Source of the DNA: Calvatia gigantea
Lineage: Eukaryota; Basidiomycota; Agaricomycetes; Agaricales; Lycoperdaceae
Length of the DNA stretch: 64,000 nucleotides
Direction of reading: 5' to 3'
Assembly (NCBI GenBank): GCA_025093985.1
Contig: JACAAK010000001.1
Span: 3,348,001-3,412,000 of the forward strand
The translations under genes and the position numbers were made by a program. Under the pieces are notes generated by a model. That model was given only the letters and a program-made list of their open reading frames with translations. It was not told the origin of the DNA and ran no database searches. Positions 34,862-47,090 of this stretch are shown here, one piece after another (position 1 is the first letter of the stretch; the number at the start of each line of letters is the position of its first letter).

Positions 34862-35531
34862 AGATATGCACTGTGTTAACACGTATTCTTTAGCTTTGAC
34901 GTGACCGGGATAGGATGAGTCGTAAATGCGCCCATTTATGGTTGAGCCGATCGGCAGTGGCGAGTCTGTTGACTTTTGTTACATCACCAGTGCTACAAGG
35001 AATGTATGTCTGACTTAATACCATCAATTAAACTCTGCTAGGGACCACTGCGAATAAATTGCAACACACAAAATCCTCAGCGGGAGCCGCACCCAACGCG
35101 TGTTGTAAAACGGCCATCCTAAACCAGTACATCCGAGCAACGGAGAGCGCGAACGCTGGCGGCCCACTAGTTGAGGCAGATGGTTTGTGTAGACAGTTCC
35201 TTCGGAGCTGACCCCTATTCATTAGGATTATAGAGAGAAAAGACCGAGTTTCCTTACGTACATCTTATCCCAGATTCTACACATCATCCCTCCTCGCAGT
35301 GATGAGATGGTATTACAGCGCACAATCATCTCCCCTGGGAGGTCCTGACGAGGTCTCCTGGCGGGCGGAGTAACACAAGATGGGAATAGAAGATATGGTA
35401 GTCAACGTATCCCCACCCCAAGGCATCCAATAATGATTAATGGATTGATGATAGTTCAGGATGCGGTAGACCATTATTGTCCGCTTAGCACAACGCCCAA
35501 GAATAAACTTCTGGTGGGTACCTGTCAATGA
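34862..35531. other. intergenic stretch with a small possible exon
   Basis: No gene is firmly supported. At 35041-35209 one plus-strand frame is open after a possible acceptor TGCTAG and reads like an ordinary protein segment (CCKTAILNQYIRATESANAG), but it has no known domain or start. It could be a relic exon. Confidence 0.3.
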
Positions 35532-35617
35532 GGCCGCCTGGCGAAATGGCATCGCGTCTGACTACGATTTGTGAATCCGAAATCAGGAGATTGCAGGTTC
35601 GACCCCTGCGGTGGTCA
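35532..35617 (+). tRNA. tRNA-Arg(ACG) with a short intron
   Basis: This folds as a full cloverleaf. The acceptor stem GGCCGCC pairs with GGTGGTC (two G-U pairs), with discriminator A at 35617. The D stem is GCGA/TCGC. The anticodon stem is TCTGA/TCAGG with U33 and anticodon ACG at 35564-35566. The T stem is GCAGG/CCTGC with loop TTCGACC. An intron of about 14 nt (about 35568-35581) sits after position 37, the normal place. The sequence around the anticodon (CTGACTACG, TCAGGAGATT) agrees with fungal tRNA-Arg(ACG). It lies on the plus strand in a long gene-free stretch. Confidence 0.92.
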
Positions 35618-36728
35618 TCAGAGGGTGTTTGCGAAAAATTTCCAGCACCAGCCTTACTGTAAGGTCTGAGATCTGTACCCGGCTTTTTTCGGGAGTTGTT
35701 AAAGGAGTTGACATCATTGCCAATCAAGCGCTCTTGAAGCAAAGGGGGTCGGAGCGGATTGCAAAAAAACCCCGATCATTTGACATCATAATTATCAAAC
35801 ACCGCGAAGGTGGTTGACTGTCGAACGGTAAACACGAGCCTTCGATGCCTCAAGCGCGTGGCTGGTGCCGAAACACGACATCGGGATGCATTATGATGTA
35901 CCCGAAACGAAACGTTTTGCGCATTTATGATAACCCTTCCTTTGGCACGCCCCTACCTCGTGGTGGGAGATTCATTCGATGAAAAGTGATTCCGTGCGTA
36001 AATGAGAGCTAATAGCAAGGTGGAAGTTGGTTGCTCAGTTGCTCCAGTGGTATCCGCCAGGGAGCCGGCCGTCAAAAGAAGGCAGGCGAACAAGGTCGTG
36101 ACGAAGCTCATAATCATATGTCATAAAGGGCTGAGCGCCCATTTCCGACAAACCGGAGTGTCATGAAAGGGTTGTTGGTTGGTTGGCTGTTCAATTGGTG
36201 ATTGAGGAAGGGGTTTAAACGTTTTGCCATTTCATGGGCTAGGCTGTATCTGTAACGCGCCCGCCTCACCTCATCCCGCGTGTTGGTGTACTCGTGTGTG
36301 TGTTATCGGCATTCCGGGACCCCGTTCTGTTTTTCATTTGAACCACATCTTACTGCCGCTCGTTGGGTTTTCTACGCTTCAACCTTCACGTTTTCTCACC
36401 TGACGCGACTTCGAGGAAGGAGTTTATTTCCAATTTGAGTCCACTCTGCTCTGTTCTAGGAGAGAGTGGCCGCCGATTCGTATCTCTATTGCTGCCGCAC
36501 TGCACACCGGAACTGCGCATGGACGACGTCCATCCGTGGTCAAAATACATACTATCTTACGACCTCTCATCCCAAAACTGTGACCAGACTCCGCACACCC
36601 CACAGACCACGGGCCATAGACACCACACGCAGTACACCAGGTCAAAGCCGAGGTACACACACGCAGGCCGCCCAAGGACTCAAACACCACTTCCGTAACG
36701 TATACATACATTACCCCACCACCCCTGG
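35618..36728. other. intergenic stretch
   Basis: This is about 1.1 kb between the tRNA and the next gene. It should hold the promoter of the gene at 36729 (pyrimidine-rich around 36330-36600). No coding or repeat feature is supported. Confidence 0.5.
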
Positions 36729-38296
36729 ATGCCGCAGTCTCTACCTTTACCTTTACCATCCTTAGCAACTTCGACTTCCCCGTTTCTCTTCAAGTTGACA
36801 CATCCGCATTTACCGAATTCTTCTAGGTGGACATTTTTGGTTATTGGAGGAACGGCTGTTGTTGTTACTACTGCTGTGATTGGAGGAACTTTGACGAGGG
36901 AATATCGTTGTTGTTCTAGTTGTTGGACGCATTCCGGAAGCTCGAGCTCGAGATATTCGACGACAAGGTTTGGTTCAGGGGGGATGTTTTCGGTAGCTTG
37001 TTATTTGGTGGAGAAGATTAGTGGGTTTATTCCGTGGCGGGCGGCTGCTTCGGCGTTGGATACGATTGGGAAGAGGGTTGAGGGTGTCGAGTTGGATGAG
37101 CGCAATGGTCGGATTGAGAACGAGGATGGGCACGGAGCTCAAGGAGACCAGGAGATGGTGGAAAGGAAGAAGATGGAGGAGGAGTTGGAGGATTTGAGGG
37201 GGGAGGTAGAGAGATTGAAGCAGGAGTTGGATGAGGAGAGGGAGAAGAAGGCGATGAAGGAGGCTGGGGTTGCAGAAGAGGGGAAGGAAGCTACAGAGGA
37301 AGAGAAGGTTATTGGTGAGGGTGAAGTAGATCCAACGGTCCTCGGAGATCCATATGCAGTGGCATGGGACTCAATACCCGAAGACGAAGTGGTCCTCCTC
37401 CTTAAATCCCTCAACACGGAAATCTCGGACTTGGCACACTCGATCACACGAGCGTTCGCTAGTGTATCCCGTCCACCTCCGCGACTTCCTTCGGAAGACC
37501 TTTCAGACGAAGCGAAGGAAGCCATCGCAGGAGTTGCAGAGATTTTGGGTCCAAGGATGGTGGAATTACTTCAACTGCCGCCGGCCAACAGGCAACATGC
37601 ACTGAGCGAGGGCGAATCAGTGAAGATGGCACTGCGGGCGAGCATGGCTACGTATACGCATTGGATAATTTCGTCGTGGTATTTCGAGAATCCCGAGGAC
37701 GAGCATTTGTTAAGTGAAATTTACGCAAGGGTTAGGGAGACAGGTACGCACAATTACGTTTTCGTTCGTTTTACGTTGTTCGGTCCCGACTGATTTACCT
37801 TTGATAAGAGGAGCAAACGGTGTCGGGACGCTGGCGCGCCCTTACGAGGAGACATCTTCAGCGGATGCTCGCGACTGATCCGGATTTAACGATCTATATG
37901 GTCGATGCCTTTGTTAATATCATTCTTACCGCCGAGTGGCATAATGATGGCGTTGCGTTGCAAGAGTACTTGGTCCAGACATTTGGAGAGAAGATCGGGA
38001 GTGTGTTGGATAAAGCGAAGAGGTTGAACAAGGTGATCGGAGAAGAGATCATGAGGTGTGATCTGGAGGCATTGTATATTGCCCCAGATGTTGCGTTTAA
38101 TCCAGGGACGATGGAGGTGGAGAGACGAGAAGGAGGGACGGGAGCAACCGGTAAGAGGTCAGAAAGAGTGTTGTGCACGATGGATTTGGGGCTGGTCAGG
38201 GCAGAGAAGAAGATAGGGAAGGTTGGGGAGTGGGACGAAGCGGTATTGTTGAAGCCCAACGTCGTCCTGCAGTCAAGTGTCGTAGGTGGAGTATAA
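36729..38296 (+). CDS. diverged relative of the A/B family (member C)
   Basis: Not recognised by function. Exons 36729-37743 and 37809-38296 give 500 residues. The second exon is 488 nt, the same as in the B copies, and opens EEQTVSGRWRALTRRHL. The intron (65 nt) is at the family position. The N-terminus has one likely membrane segment (SSRWTFLVIGGTAVVVTTAV, about residues 32-55), absent from the array copies. An acidic coiled coil follows (MEEELEDLRGEVERLKQELD, about residues 145-190), then EDEVVLLLKSLNTEISDLAH, ILGPRMVELL and THWIISSWYFENPEDEHLL, a helical middle like that of subfamily A. The tail ends VLCTMDLGLV and LLKPNVVLQSSV, like subfamily B. It therefore mixes A-like and B-like traits and may be close to the ancestral single-copy gene. 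The start codon choice is uncertain; the region upstream of about 36980 could be untranslated. Confidence 0.7.
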
Positions 38297-39508
38297 GAAC
38301 GACAATTGTTGCTTTCTTTTCGGTTCCCATCCTTGCCCTGTGGTGGCCTGTAACCCCTTTCTTTCTGATGATGATCTTTGTATTCTTCTGTATCTGGCAT
38401 GTTGTCTTCGTTTCGCACTGTATGACGTATTTTCTACATAGTTATGTCCCGTCATGTGTTAGTTATCGAACTGCTCGTTCTAATCCATTTATTGTATGCC
38501 ACGAGGGGATGATGATGGTAAGGTGTTGAGTTATTTATAGACATATTGAATTTCTTTCACCACCTTGCCTGCTGGTGGGGGTAGATAACCAATCTCAAGG
38601 AAATGAAAAGGGCTGTACGGTTTTGCCAGTGACGGTTGTAGTGCGCTCTATTCTTGACGGGTTGCTAAGCGTGTATGCCGAAAGATGCGCCAGCAGCCAA
38701 AGTGGGTTGTATTATAGATGTCTCTTCCAGTCCTTCTGACATGTCATGGCGGAGAGAATTGACGCGGGTGGGATCAAGGCGGGAAAGCGACGTGAGGGAT
38801 GGCTGGATGGGGATAATTCAGAATGAGGCTCCCACCGCACAGATACCCGTCCTTTGTGGAGGATCTTGGTGGGGTTATAGTTATTGTTGATGAAGGGTGC
38901 GTGGGTTAGTTAAGGGTTTATGGGCTATTTCTAGACTGAAGAAGCAGATGAAGAGAGATTCCCGTGGAGGAATGATGTGGGGTGATTGTTATCGACTCGA
39001 GGGAGTGCCGACGGATAACATAGCCTTTGTTCCGGAGGACAGATGACTTTTGGTGAGAAACGCAGATAGCGCACGTCGTACGACAGCTTATCTGAAACAT
39101 AACAAAAATGTAGACATGGCATTTCATTACTCGGCTCGGCGTGTATACGTGCTCAGGTTGGCGTGTAAATTGTGGAGTGACAGGAAGATCATTTGAAATG
39201 GGCAGACAGCCACTTGAATTGAAGGGTTTGACTTCCCTGAAAAACCCTTGGGCATGATTTACGAAGCCAAACAACCTGCGCCTTGTTTATACTTGCGTGT
39301 CACTCCTTCCTTCCACTGCTTCGACACATCTTCTCGGCGGTTAAGGTAAGCTCGACGGCGACCTACTCCTATCAGTCATCGCTAACAACGCCCGCCAGAT
39401 ACACGTTTCACTTCCGCACCACCATCTCGCTGCCTTCGGCGTTGTACATAACACCCCCCCTCGCTTCAAAAGCCCGCTTCGTAGACTTCGTCTGCGTTCA
39501 CCTCCACC
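38297..39508. other. intergenic stretch
   Basis: This is about 1.2 kb. ORFs here are short, overlap on both strands and have no recognisable domain. The promoter of the RhoGAP gene lies in the 39280-39508 part, which is rich in C and T just before the start. Confidence 0.5.
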
Positions 39509-42500
39509 ATGACTCGGCGCAAGGGGGCGCCCCAACCCACTGCGCTTGCCCCTCCGACAGATTCGCTGGCCCCGGTGTCGCCACCATCGCCGGGCATGAC
39601 CCGCTCAGCCTCCCCTTCGTCAGGTCTCGCTCAGTTTCTGTCAAAACCTAAATCGTGGTTTGTTCGCAGCGCTTCCGCTTCCAGGGTCCCTTCTACACCT
39701 GCAGAGGCCAGAACTAGTAATGTTGGAAGTGGCGGCCCGCGTAAACCCAAGATTTCGCGGCCGACTGATCCAAGGCCCATCCTTGATGCATATGGAGCCA
39801 GCGGTAGCCGGTGAGTATTCCGCGTTTTCGGATATTATTTTCCATCCCCTGTACTGCGGCGTACCATGTCTTTTTTTGGGCGATATTCGATTGGCTACCA
39901 CCCATTATCATCCCGTTCGATGTCCCCAAGTTTTTGGACGGTCGCTGGGTTTGTTGAACGTCAAATCACTTCTTTGCTACTCTCTTGTTGACATCTTTCA
40001 TCTATTTATCCTTTTCTCTTAATACCCTATCGGAGGCTTTAGTACTAATCTCGGATGCCTCAGATCCGTTCTCGATTTATCCCAACCACAACCAAACTCC
40101 CTTGACCAACAATTCCAACCGCCGAGTCTCCCGTCAAGTCCCAGCGCATCACATTATCCACCCTCCTCACCAGGTGGCCTTGGCGATCTTCGCAACATCT
40201 CTCGAAAAGCCTGGTCCCGTTCCGCCGATGACCTCAACCAAGTCTCCGATTTTTCTCCCATCAACACCTCTTTCCAGGAGAAAATCGCCGAATACAGGAA
40301 TAGGAGTGGAAGTAACGCGAGTATGATGTCGCCTTCCAGTCCTTCATCCTTGCATTCGCCAACGGGGACCGCCCGCCATGCATTCCCTTTGCTCACACCT
40401 GTTGAGGGTGAGCCGCCGAGGCCAAGGCCATTTCCGACGTCACCGCCGCGAAGTACGACGTTGCCTACGGTTTCAATTTCAGTGTCCGCGCCTGTGGTGG
40501 ATGATCCTAGTAGGCATATCCTCAGCTCTAGTCCGACTGGACAGGCACCAATTGGCAGTGACGACACACACGTACACACCCGTTCGCATTCATTTACTCC
40601 GAAATTGCCGTCTAAGCTGTCCAATCCGCGCTTCGTGCAGGGTCCGAAAAGAAAGGGCTCAGGTTCGAATGACCGAGAGCTGGAACAGCAACAAAACCAG
40701 CAGCAGCAACCGCAAGCTGTGCCACGTCAAGGACCGGGGCAGATGCAGATGCAAGGGCAACCTATGACCCCTACACGTGCCGGATTTGCTTTCCCGTCCA
40801 GTATCGTTACCGGTGGAGGAGGGAGAGGAGCTGGGAATGTGTCCCAAGCTGGTCCATCGGTGCCTAGTCGTACGACGACCCTCGCGCCCCCCACAATCAT
40901 CGAGCCTGAGCCAGAACCTTCCTCTCTAGAACCTGATGCCGGCGGCAATGGGGGTAGGCAAAATCATAAGCGCGCATCACAAATTGTATACCAATCAGGA
41001 TTCATCAATCGCCTCGCGGATACTCATTCAAGTCCCTTTTATAATTACAGTCACTCACACCATCATAATCATAATCACAACCCGAATCTTGCACTTGCGA
41101 AAGGGTGGAAGCCGTACAAAATGGAGTTGAAGGGAACGAAATTATTTTTCTTTAAACCGCCGGGTGATAGAAATGCGGGTATAAAGGAGTTGTTCCCTAC
41201 AGGGCTCGTACCGCCCAGTTTGGAAGATGAGGACGGGGAAGGGGAGAATAGTGACCCGGGCGCTAATCTCGGCAATTTCCTGGCTCTTGAAGGGAAAGGG
41301 AGAGGGAGAGATGATAGTAGTGCAGGAACCGGAGGGAGCATAGGAAGGAGGAGGAGAGCATTCTGGGGGCGTCGTGTGCATCCCGATTTAGTAAGGGATG
41401 TGCAAACTGGGAGGTTGGAGAAGGGGACGTTTGAAGCGCTCACTCATGAAGCTATTTTTGCCACCACTTTCTTCAAACGCGAGCTCCGTACTGAAGGCCA
41501 AGAAACTGGGTTATTAACGCCGCCTCGGGAAGGTAGTGAGCAGGAGAGGGAGGTGGCAGCGTGGAGGGATTTCGCGTCTGGGATCCTTCTTTCTTTACCC
41601 TCCGTCGTGGGTCGTCAGGCATTCGAGAGCGAGTTTATGCGGTGCTGTGGGTACCTGGTTAGTGGTACGAAAGAAGATGAGGAGAGGGAGGGGGAAAAGA
41701 GAAGAGTACAGTGGTTAGCCAACGAGTACCTGAAGTACCACGGTGCTCCTGTGGACCAATCGGGATGGAAATCGTGGAAAGAGGAGACGATACCGGACCT
41801 ACCCATTGATACCCTCTCACCTAGGGTAGGTGGGATACCCACTTCGACATCGACTCAAGCCATGTTTTCGCCCTCCCCGAACCCTGACTCTCACCATTCT
41901 CCTGAGGGTGGTATGCCGTCACCAAATTTGAGCACGTCTTCTCCCAGATCGGATGCCTCGGCTAACGCAAAACTAGTTTCGTTGATCGATGCGTTGCAGC
42001 TGGGTAGTGAACCCGGGACTGTGTCGTCTTCGAGGTCGAACCAGTCGGGGCATTCTTTAGACTTGAGGACATTTGAACATCAACTTCAAGTTCCGCGGCA
42101 CCCTGTATATACGGGCCGTATTTCGTGGACGCAGTTGCACGAAGAGGGGCTCTCAAGGGAGATATTCTTGGCCATGGATCCTTATCTCGTGGCAAGGAGT
42201 TTGACTTTGTTCCACCAGTCCGTCTTGGACCTTGCACCAGATAATCTGCCGTCGGAGTACGTACTTCCTGAGGACCAGACATCTTCGCCAGTCGAGTTGG
42301 GTACTCCTGAAGCTGTGCATGCATTGGACCCGTTGTTCGGATACGATGAACACCCACATTGGTTGACCAAACTCATACTATTGCAAATCTTCGGCGCGGG
42401 TACATCCTCTCATCAGTATCAGACATTAACCGTCCAGCAACTCCAGTCGCCAGCGAGGAAATCAGGGGATGGGCTGCAGCAACAACTTCAGCAGACTTCA

Positions 42501-45500
42501 AGAACGTATTCGAGGTCGGAAGTCATTTCGGTTTGGGCAAAGGTGGGAGAGTTGTGTAGGACGAGTGGGGATGAGTGTTCGTGGAGAGCCATTCAAGCTG
42601 CACTTTGTTCGAAGCCTGTTGCAAGGTTGGAGAAAGTGTGGAAAAGAGTTGATCCGCTGGCTCTGGCTGCTATTGAAGCTTGGGTACATCCTCAGTCGTC
42701 TCCTAGCCAGGTTGCGGGGTTGGCGTCCAGTGTCAGTGGGCCTGTGAGCGTTACTGAGCCGAGGGTGACGCCTTGGGGTGGGGATGTACGCACGAGGATC
42801 AATGACGAGTTGGCCAAGCTTAGGGATGACCAAATGTTGAGCGTGGAGGTGCTCAGGAGGGCGAAAGAGGTGTTCGATGGGTTCCGAGTTGTCATCGGAC
42901 TTTGTCCAAGGAGGGTATTCGTGGAGGAGGGTGAAATTCAGGAGGATGTGAAGAAGATGGTTGGATTTTGGAGGAACGTGGCTGGTGAGGGAGGTGGTAC
43001 AGGAAGTCTGGCAGCGAAGTTCCAAAGGGTGGATCAATTTATGTCGCTGTCCCTTGCTGCGGAACCAAGACGGAGAGGGTTGTTCGAGCCCCATTTTTGG
43101 ACCAAGGCAGTATCAGGGAGTGCGCCTCATGCGTCTCTTATACCACTTCTGTTCCCGGAACCGTTGCCGTCTGTCACCCTCATTGACCGATCGCAGCTTA
43201 TCAGAGGAAGAGTGGATAGTGATGCGTCGGATATACAGTACCTCCAGGGTATGGATCCACGGTTACGTGTCCTGCAGAGGTCGTTGCAGAACACAAACGA
43301 GGCGACGAAGAGATTGATCATGGGTACTGGAGGGACAGTGATCAGTTTGTATAGTGGAGAGTTGATGTTGGTCGTGCAGCCTGGTGGGATGGAGCTCAGT
43401 TCGAGGCCGTCATCTAGGGCGCCTTCTCGGCCACCAAGCTCGGTTATAGAATTCGGAATGGTTGGGGAGAGGGAGAAACCGATGAGCCGCGCACCATCGA
43501 TTCGTGTCAAGCCAAACTCGTCACAAGGTTTGGATAGGAAACCAAGCATGGCAAAGAGGAATTCGTTGCCCTCGTTGTCCCAAAAACCGAACTTTGTCAC
43601 CTCGGAACGGTCGTCGGATCCACCGTTGAGGGTGCTCGTACAAGCAGGGACTTTGACCGCCTTGGTAAATATTCTTGTGCATGGGCTGAGGAATGTGTCT
43701 GTATCAGTGGCGGATGACAATGGAGAGATGACACTAAGGGAGGGTATGACGAGGGAGTTGGTCGTTGACCGCACGGAGTTTGCAAGGGTGTGGTGGAACG
43801 TGTTCAGGAGCTTTTTGGCGCCCCTCGTGTTTTTTGAGGTGAGTATCTGCTTATTTGACGTTCAACTGTTTGGTGAGACGAATTTGATTGACTGACGGAT
43901 TGAATGATGTCACTTTAATTTTTTCGGCAGCTACTTCGCAAAATGTATATTTCGGCACAACCCTCAGGGTCCGCGCCCTCTGTGTCCGATTACCTCGAGG
44001 TGCTCGCTTCCCGGACGAGGGTTCTGGAACTGATCTCAGATTGGCTCACAATGGGCGGAGGTGCGCAGGATGCGTTGGATGAACCGCAGCTGTACACTGC
44101 GTTGAAGGACTTCCTGAATACTTCGGCTGACCATGTCCTCTTCAAAACCGACAATTTTGAAGAGCCGGAGGTGGCAAGCGCATGGGTGGGGTTGGTTGAT
44201 ACCAAGGCGATGCTTCACCGTGTGTTTGAGGCGCAAACGCAACGACCGGCAATTTCCAAAGTCCAGCAGGTTGGGACCGCGCGGAGAGGAAGCGCAAGCA
44301 CGGTCGCTGGTGCTCCCAGTGGTGCAGCTGCCGGTGGAGCGAGGGCGCGGGGTGCAAGTATTAGAGAAACCCTGGATTTGGATGGGATGGACGCTGAGGA
44401 TCTCGTGGATAGTGTCGATGGAATGGCGAGGGCTGCTTTGAGTAATGTGACCGAAGAAGTGAGTTACTTGATATGACTCTGAAGTGAAGGCCCGTACTCA
44501 AGGTTTGCACTCACGTCCTACAGGATCTGTATGTCACGGTCGACCTGCTCGAGATCCAGACCTCGGACCGAACCGGATGGTTTTCGCTTCGGGAAGTCGG
44601 GACCACGGAAGAGACGGTAGAGATCCAGAATATGTATACGCATGTTCAGGAGGTCGAACCGTCGAATTTAATCTCAGAGATGTCGCAGGAAGCTTTGTAC
44701 AGGCTTTTGCCTCCTGGAATACGGAGCTGTGTCCGCGCCTATGGAATCATCCGGAAATGGCTTATTGCGAAGATCGTCACGCCAAGATTGGGTTTGCGGG
44801 CTAGGCAAGCGAGAATGGAGTTGCTGCTACAAGCGATTGAAGTTGCAAGATTAAGGAACGCGGAACCCAACGCGTTGCATCATATCGAACAACCCTGTGT
44901 GCGGTCGTTTGCCGAGGCGGTCATTACGTCGGCAATTATGAGCGTCGAGAGCAGGATTCATCAGCGGCCGTGGCAGTTTATCGCGTACAATCGGGGGTGT
45001 ACGTGTGACTCTGTGGCGGCGTTGCTCGCGCGGCCATATGTACAATCGACGACGAGTAGGGATTGTTTGACGGTGGATGTGGGTTGGCTGATTGAGAGGA
45101 TGCTGGAGGTGATTGCGTCGCCTGATGTCATTGAGCCGTCGGTGCAGGACGGACAGGGTCTTGTGAATTTTGACAAGAGAAGGTAAGTTTGTGAGTTAGG
45201 TTTATTCATGGGCCGGGCTTATGTTTTTTGTAGGCATCTCTGCAACCTGGTCAACCGTGCTACCGCACTCCCTTATGCTCGTAAAACCATTCAGACGGAC
45301 GAAGCCACGAGACGAGGTTTCGAGAGGCTCAACGCTATTGATAGGGAGGTTCTGCACCTTCAATTTGATTATCGAGGCATTCGAGAAGAATCTATGCGAG
45401 AGGTCATGAGCGCTAGTACACCACCGTCCATCAAGAAAGTCGCCAGGCCATTCCAAAGGCTCATCGCGTTGCAGGTAGAGAAAAACAGACGAGACAAGAA

Positions 45501-47090
45501 CATGCGGTCGAGGTTGCAAAAGGAGAAGCAGCAGGAGCAGTTCAGGAACGATAGAAGGGAGGATATGCTCAATAAGGCGATGAAGCCACGGAAAGCACCA
45601 TCGTCAAACCCTCAGAAACAACACCGGAACAAGAAAAGTATGTCTGCCTTCCTCAACTTCATGCGCCCAATCTCGAGCGCATTTGTGGGGGAATTATTGG
45701 TGTCGAGTAATAGTGGGGTAAAGAAGACGGCTGCAGAACTGGATTTCCCAACTACGAGCAAGCCCTCGTTGGTGTTGAGTGTGATGGACGCCAAAGTTGC
45801 CCAGTTTATCAACAACGAACGCTCATTCACGTTCCAACTTGATACGGAGGATGGGGGGCATTATATTTTGCAGGCGACGAACAAGCGAGAGATGAACAAG
45901 TGGTTGGATACCATTAACAAGGTGACTAGTACGGCGGCAAAGAGGAGATTGACGTACTTGGGTCCAAAGCTGCAGATCCAGGATCACATTCACGAACACC
46001 CAACTGGTGCTTTAAGGGATCCTCGTGCCGGCAAGTTCTCTACTTCAAGATCTGATTAGGGACTGATGACTGAGTTATTGGCGCTATAGTGTTTGGTGTT
46101 GAACTTGAGTTTCTGTTGCAGAGGGAAGCCGGGGGCGGGCCGATTCCTCCTGGAGCCGTTCCTGTTGTTATTGACCAATGCCTAAGTGAGGTAGAGTCGC
46201 GTGGATTAACGGAAGTCGGTATTTGTACGTGGTTCACTCCACCTCATCACGTTTTTTGGCAACTGACTGGGTCTCAGATCGCATTGCTGGTGCTGTCTCT
46301 GAGATCAACGCGCTCAAGGACGCGTATAATCGCGGTATGTTTGCTTGTAGAGAAAGCTGGATCAGCAGCGGTTGACGTTAAATACAGGTGAACATCCCAT
46401 TACAAACACCGCGGACATTCATGCCGTCTGCGATCTTGTCAAAGCTTGGTTCAGAATATTACCAGAGCCTGTCTTCCCGTCAGCGTCTTATCATGATATC
46501 ATGAGTGCCATGAGTAAGTTGCTCCCTGAAGTGGAAGAGAACGACACTGATATCTAAGCTAGAGCTCGAGAACCTCGAACATCGTTTGTCCGCGATCCGC
46601 CGCGTCGTTCAGGCACTCCCTCAAGCCAACTTTGCCCTTCTCAAGCGAGTGGCTGAACATCTGGACAGGTTCGTCTCCATACCATCTTCCACACCGGTCA
46701 GCTCTGACGCCGAGTTGCAGAGTTACGGACTATGAGGAACATAACCACATGACGGCAGAGGCACTTGCAATTGTGTTCAGTCCTAACCTTCTACGTGCCC
46801 CGCAAAATGATTTTGTCACGATTTTGAACAATATGGGCCAATCCCACAAGCTTGTCAAAGCTCTCATTACCCATGTGCGTTGAGTTATGCATCTCAAGCA
46901 AAATTGTTGATGACCCCGTATCCAGTTCCAAGCTATCTTCGATGAGGCGGATCCAGAAGCGGAGGTCCACTCTGAAGACGAAGATATAGAATCAGCTCTT
47001 TTAGAAGAAGACGAGGACGAGAAGGGAGAGGCAGAGCCCGAGGTATTCTCACCAGACGAACCGCGAGACCTTAATCGTCCTGAGGACTAA
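39509..47090 (+). CDS. Bem2-type Rho GTPase-activating protein (RasGEF-like, PH and RhoGAP domains)
   Basis: This is a large regulator of Rho-type GTPases in polar growth and septation. Eleven exons (39509-39810, 40064-43838, 43931-44458, 44524-45182, 45234-46030, 46090-46224, 46278-46334, 46388-46513, 46563-46668, 46721-46874, 46926-47090) sum to 6804 nt, giving 2267 residues. Domains in order: a Ser/Pro-rich N-terminus; a PH-like fold (SGFINRLADTHSSPF to WKPYKMELKGTKLFFFKPP, 40990-41160); a RasGEF-like region (LHEEGLSREIFLAMDPYLVA to ARLEKVWKRVDPLALAAIEAW, 42130-42690); a second PH domain (about 45640-45930, MNKWLDTINK at the end); and RhoGAP at the C-terminus. The RhoGAP arginine finger is present as GIYRIAG, split by an intron at 46224/46278. 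An acidic tail follows. Intron 5 is GC-AG (GCAAGT at 46031). The last exon is copied at 51077-51241. Confidence 0.92.

Noticed and set aside
35028..35222. minus-strand ORF of 64 codons as a gene
   Set aside because: The plus-strand frame reads more protein-like, and neither has a start, neighbours or family support; recorded only as a possible relic exon.
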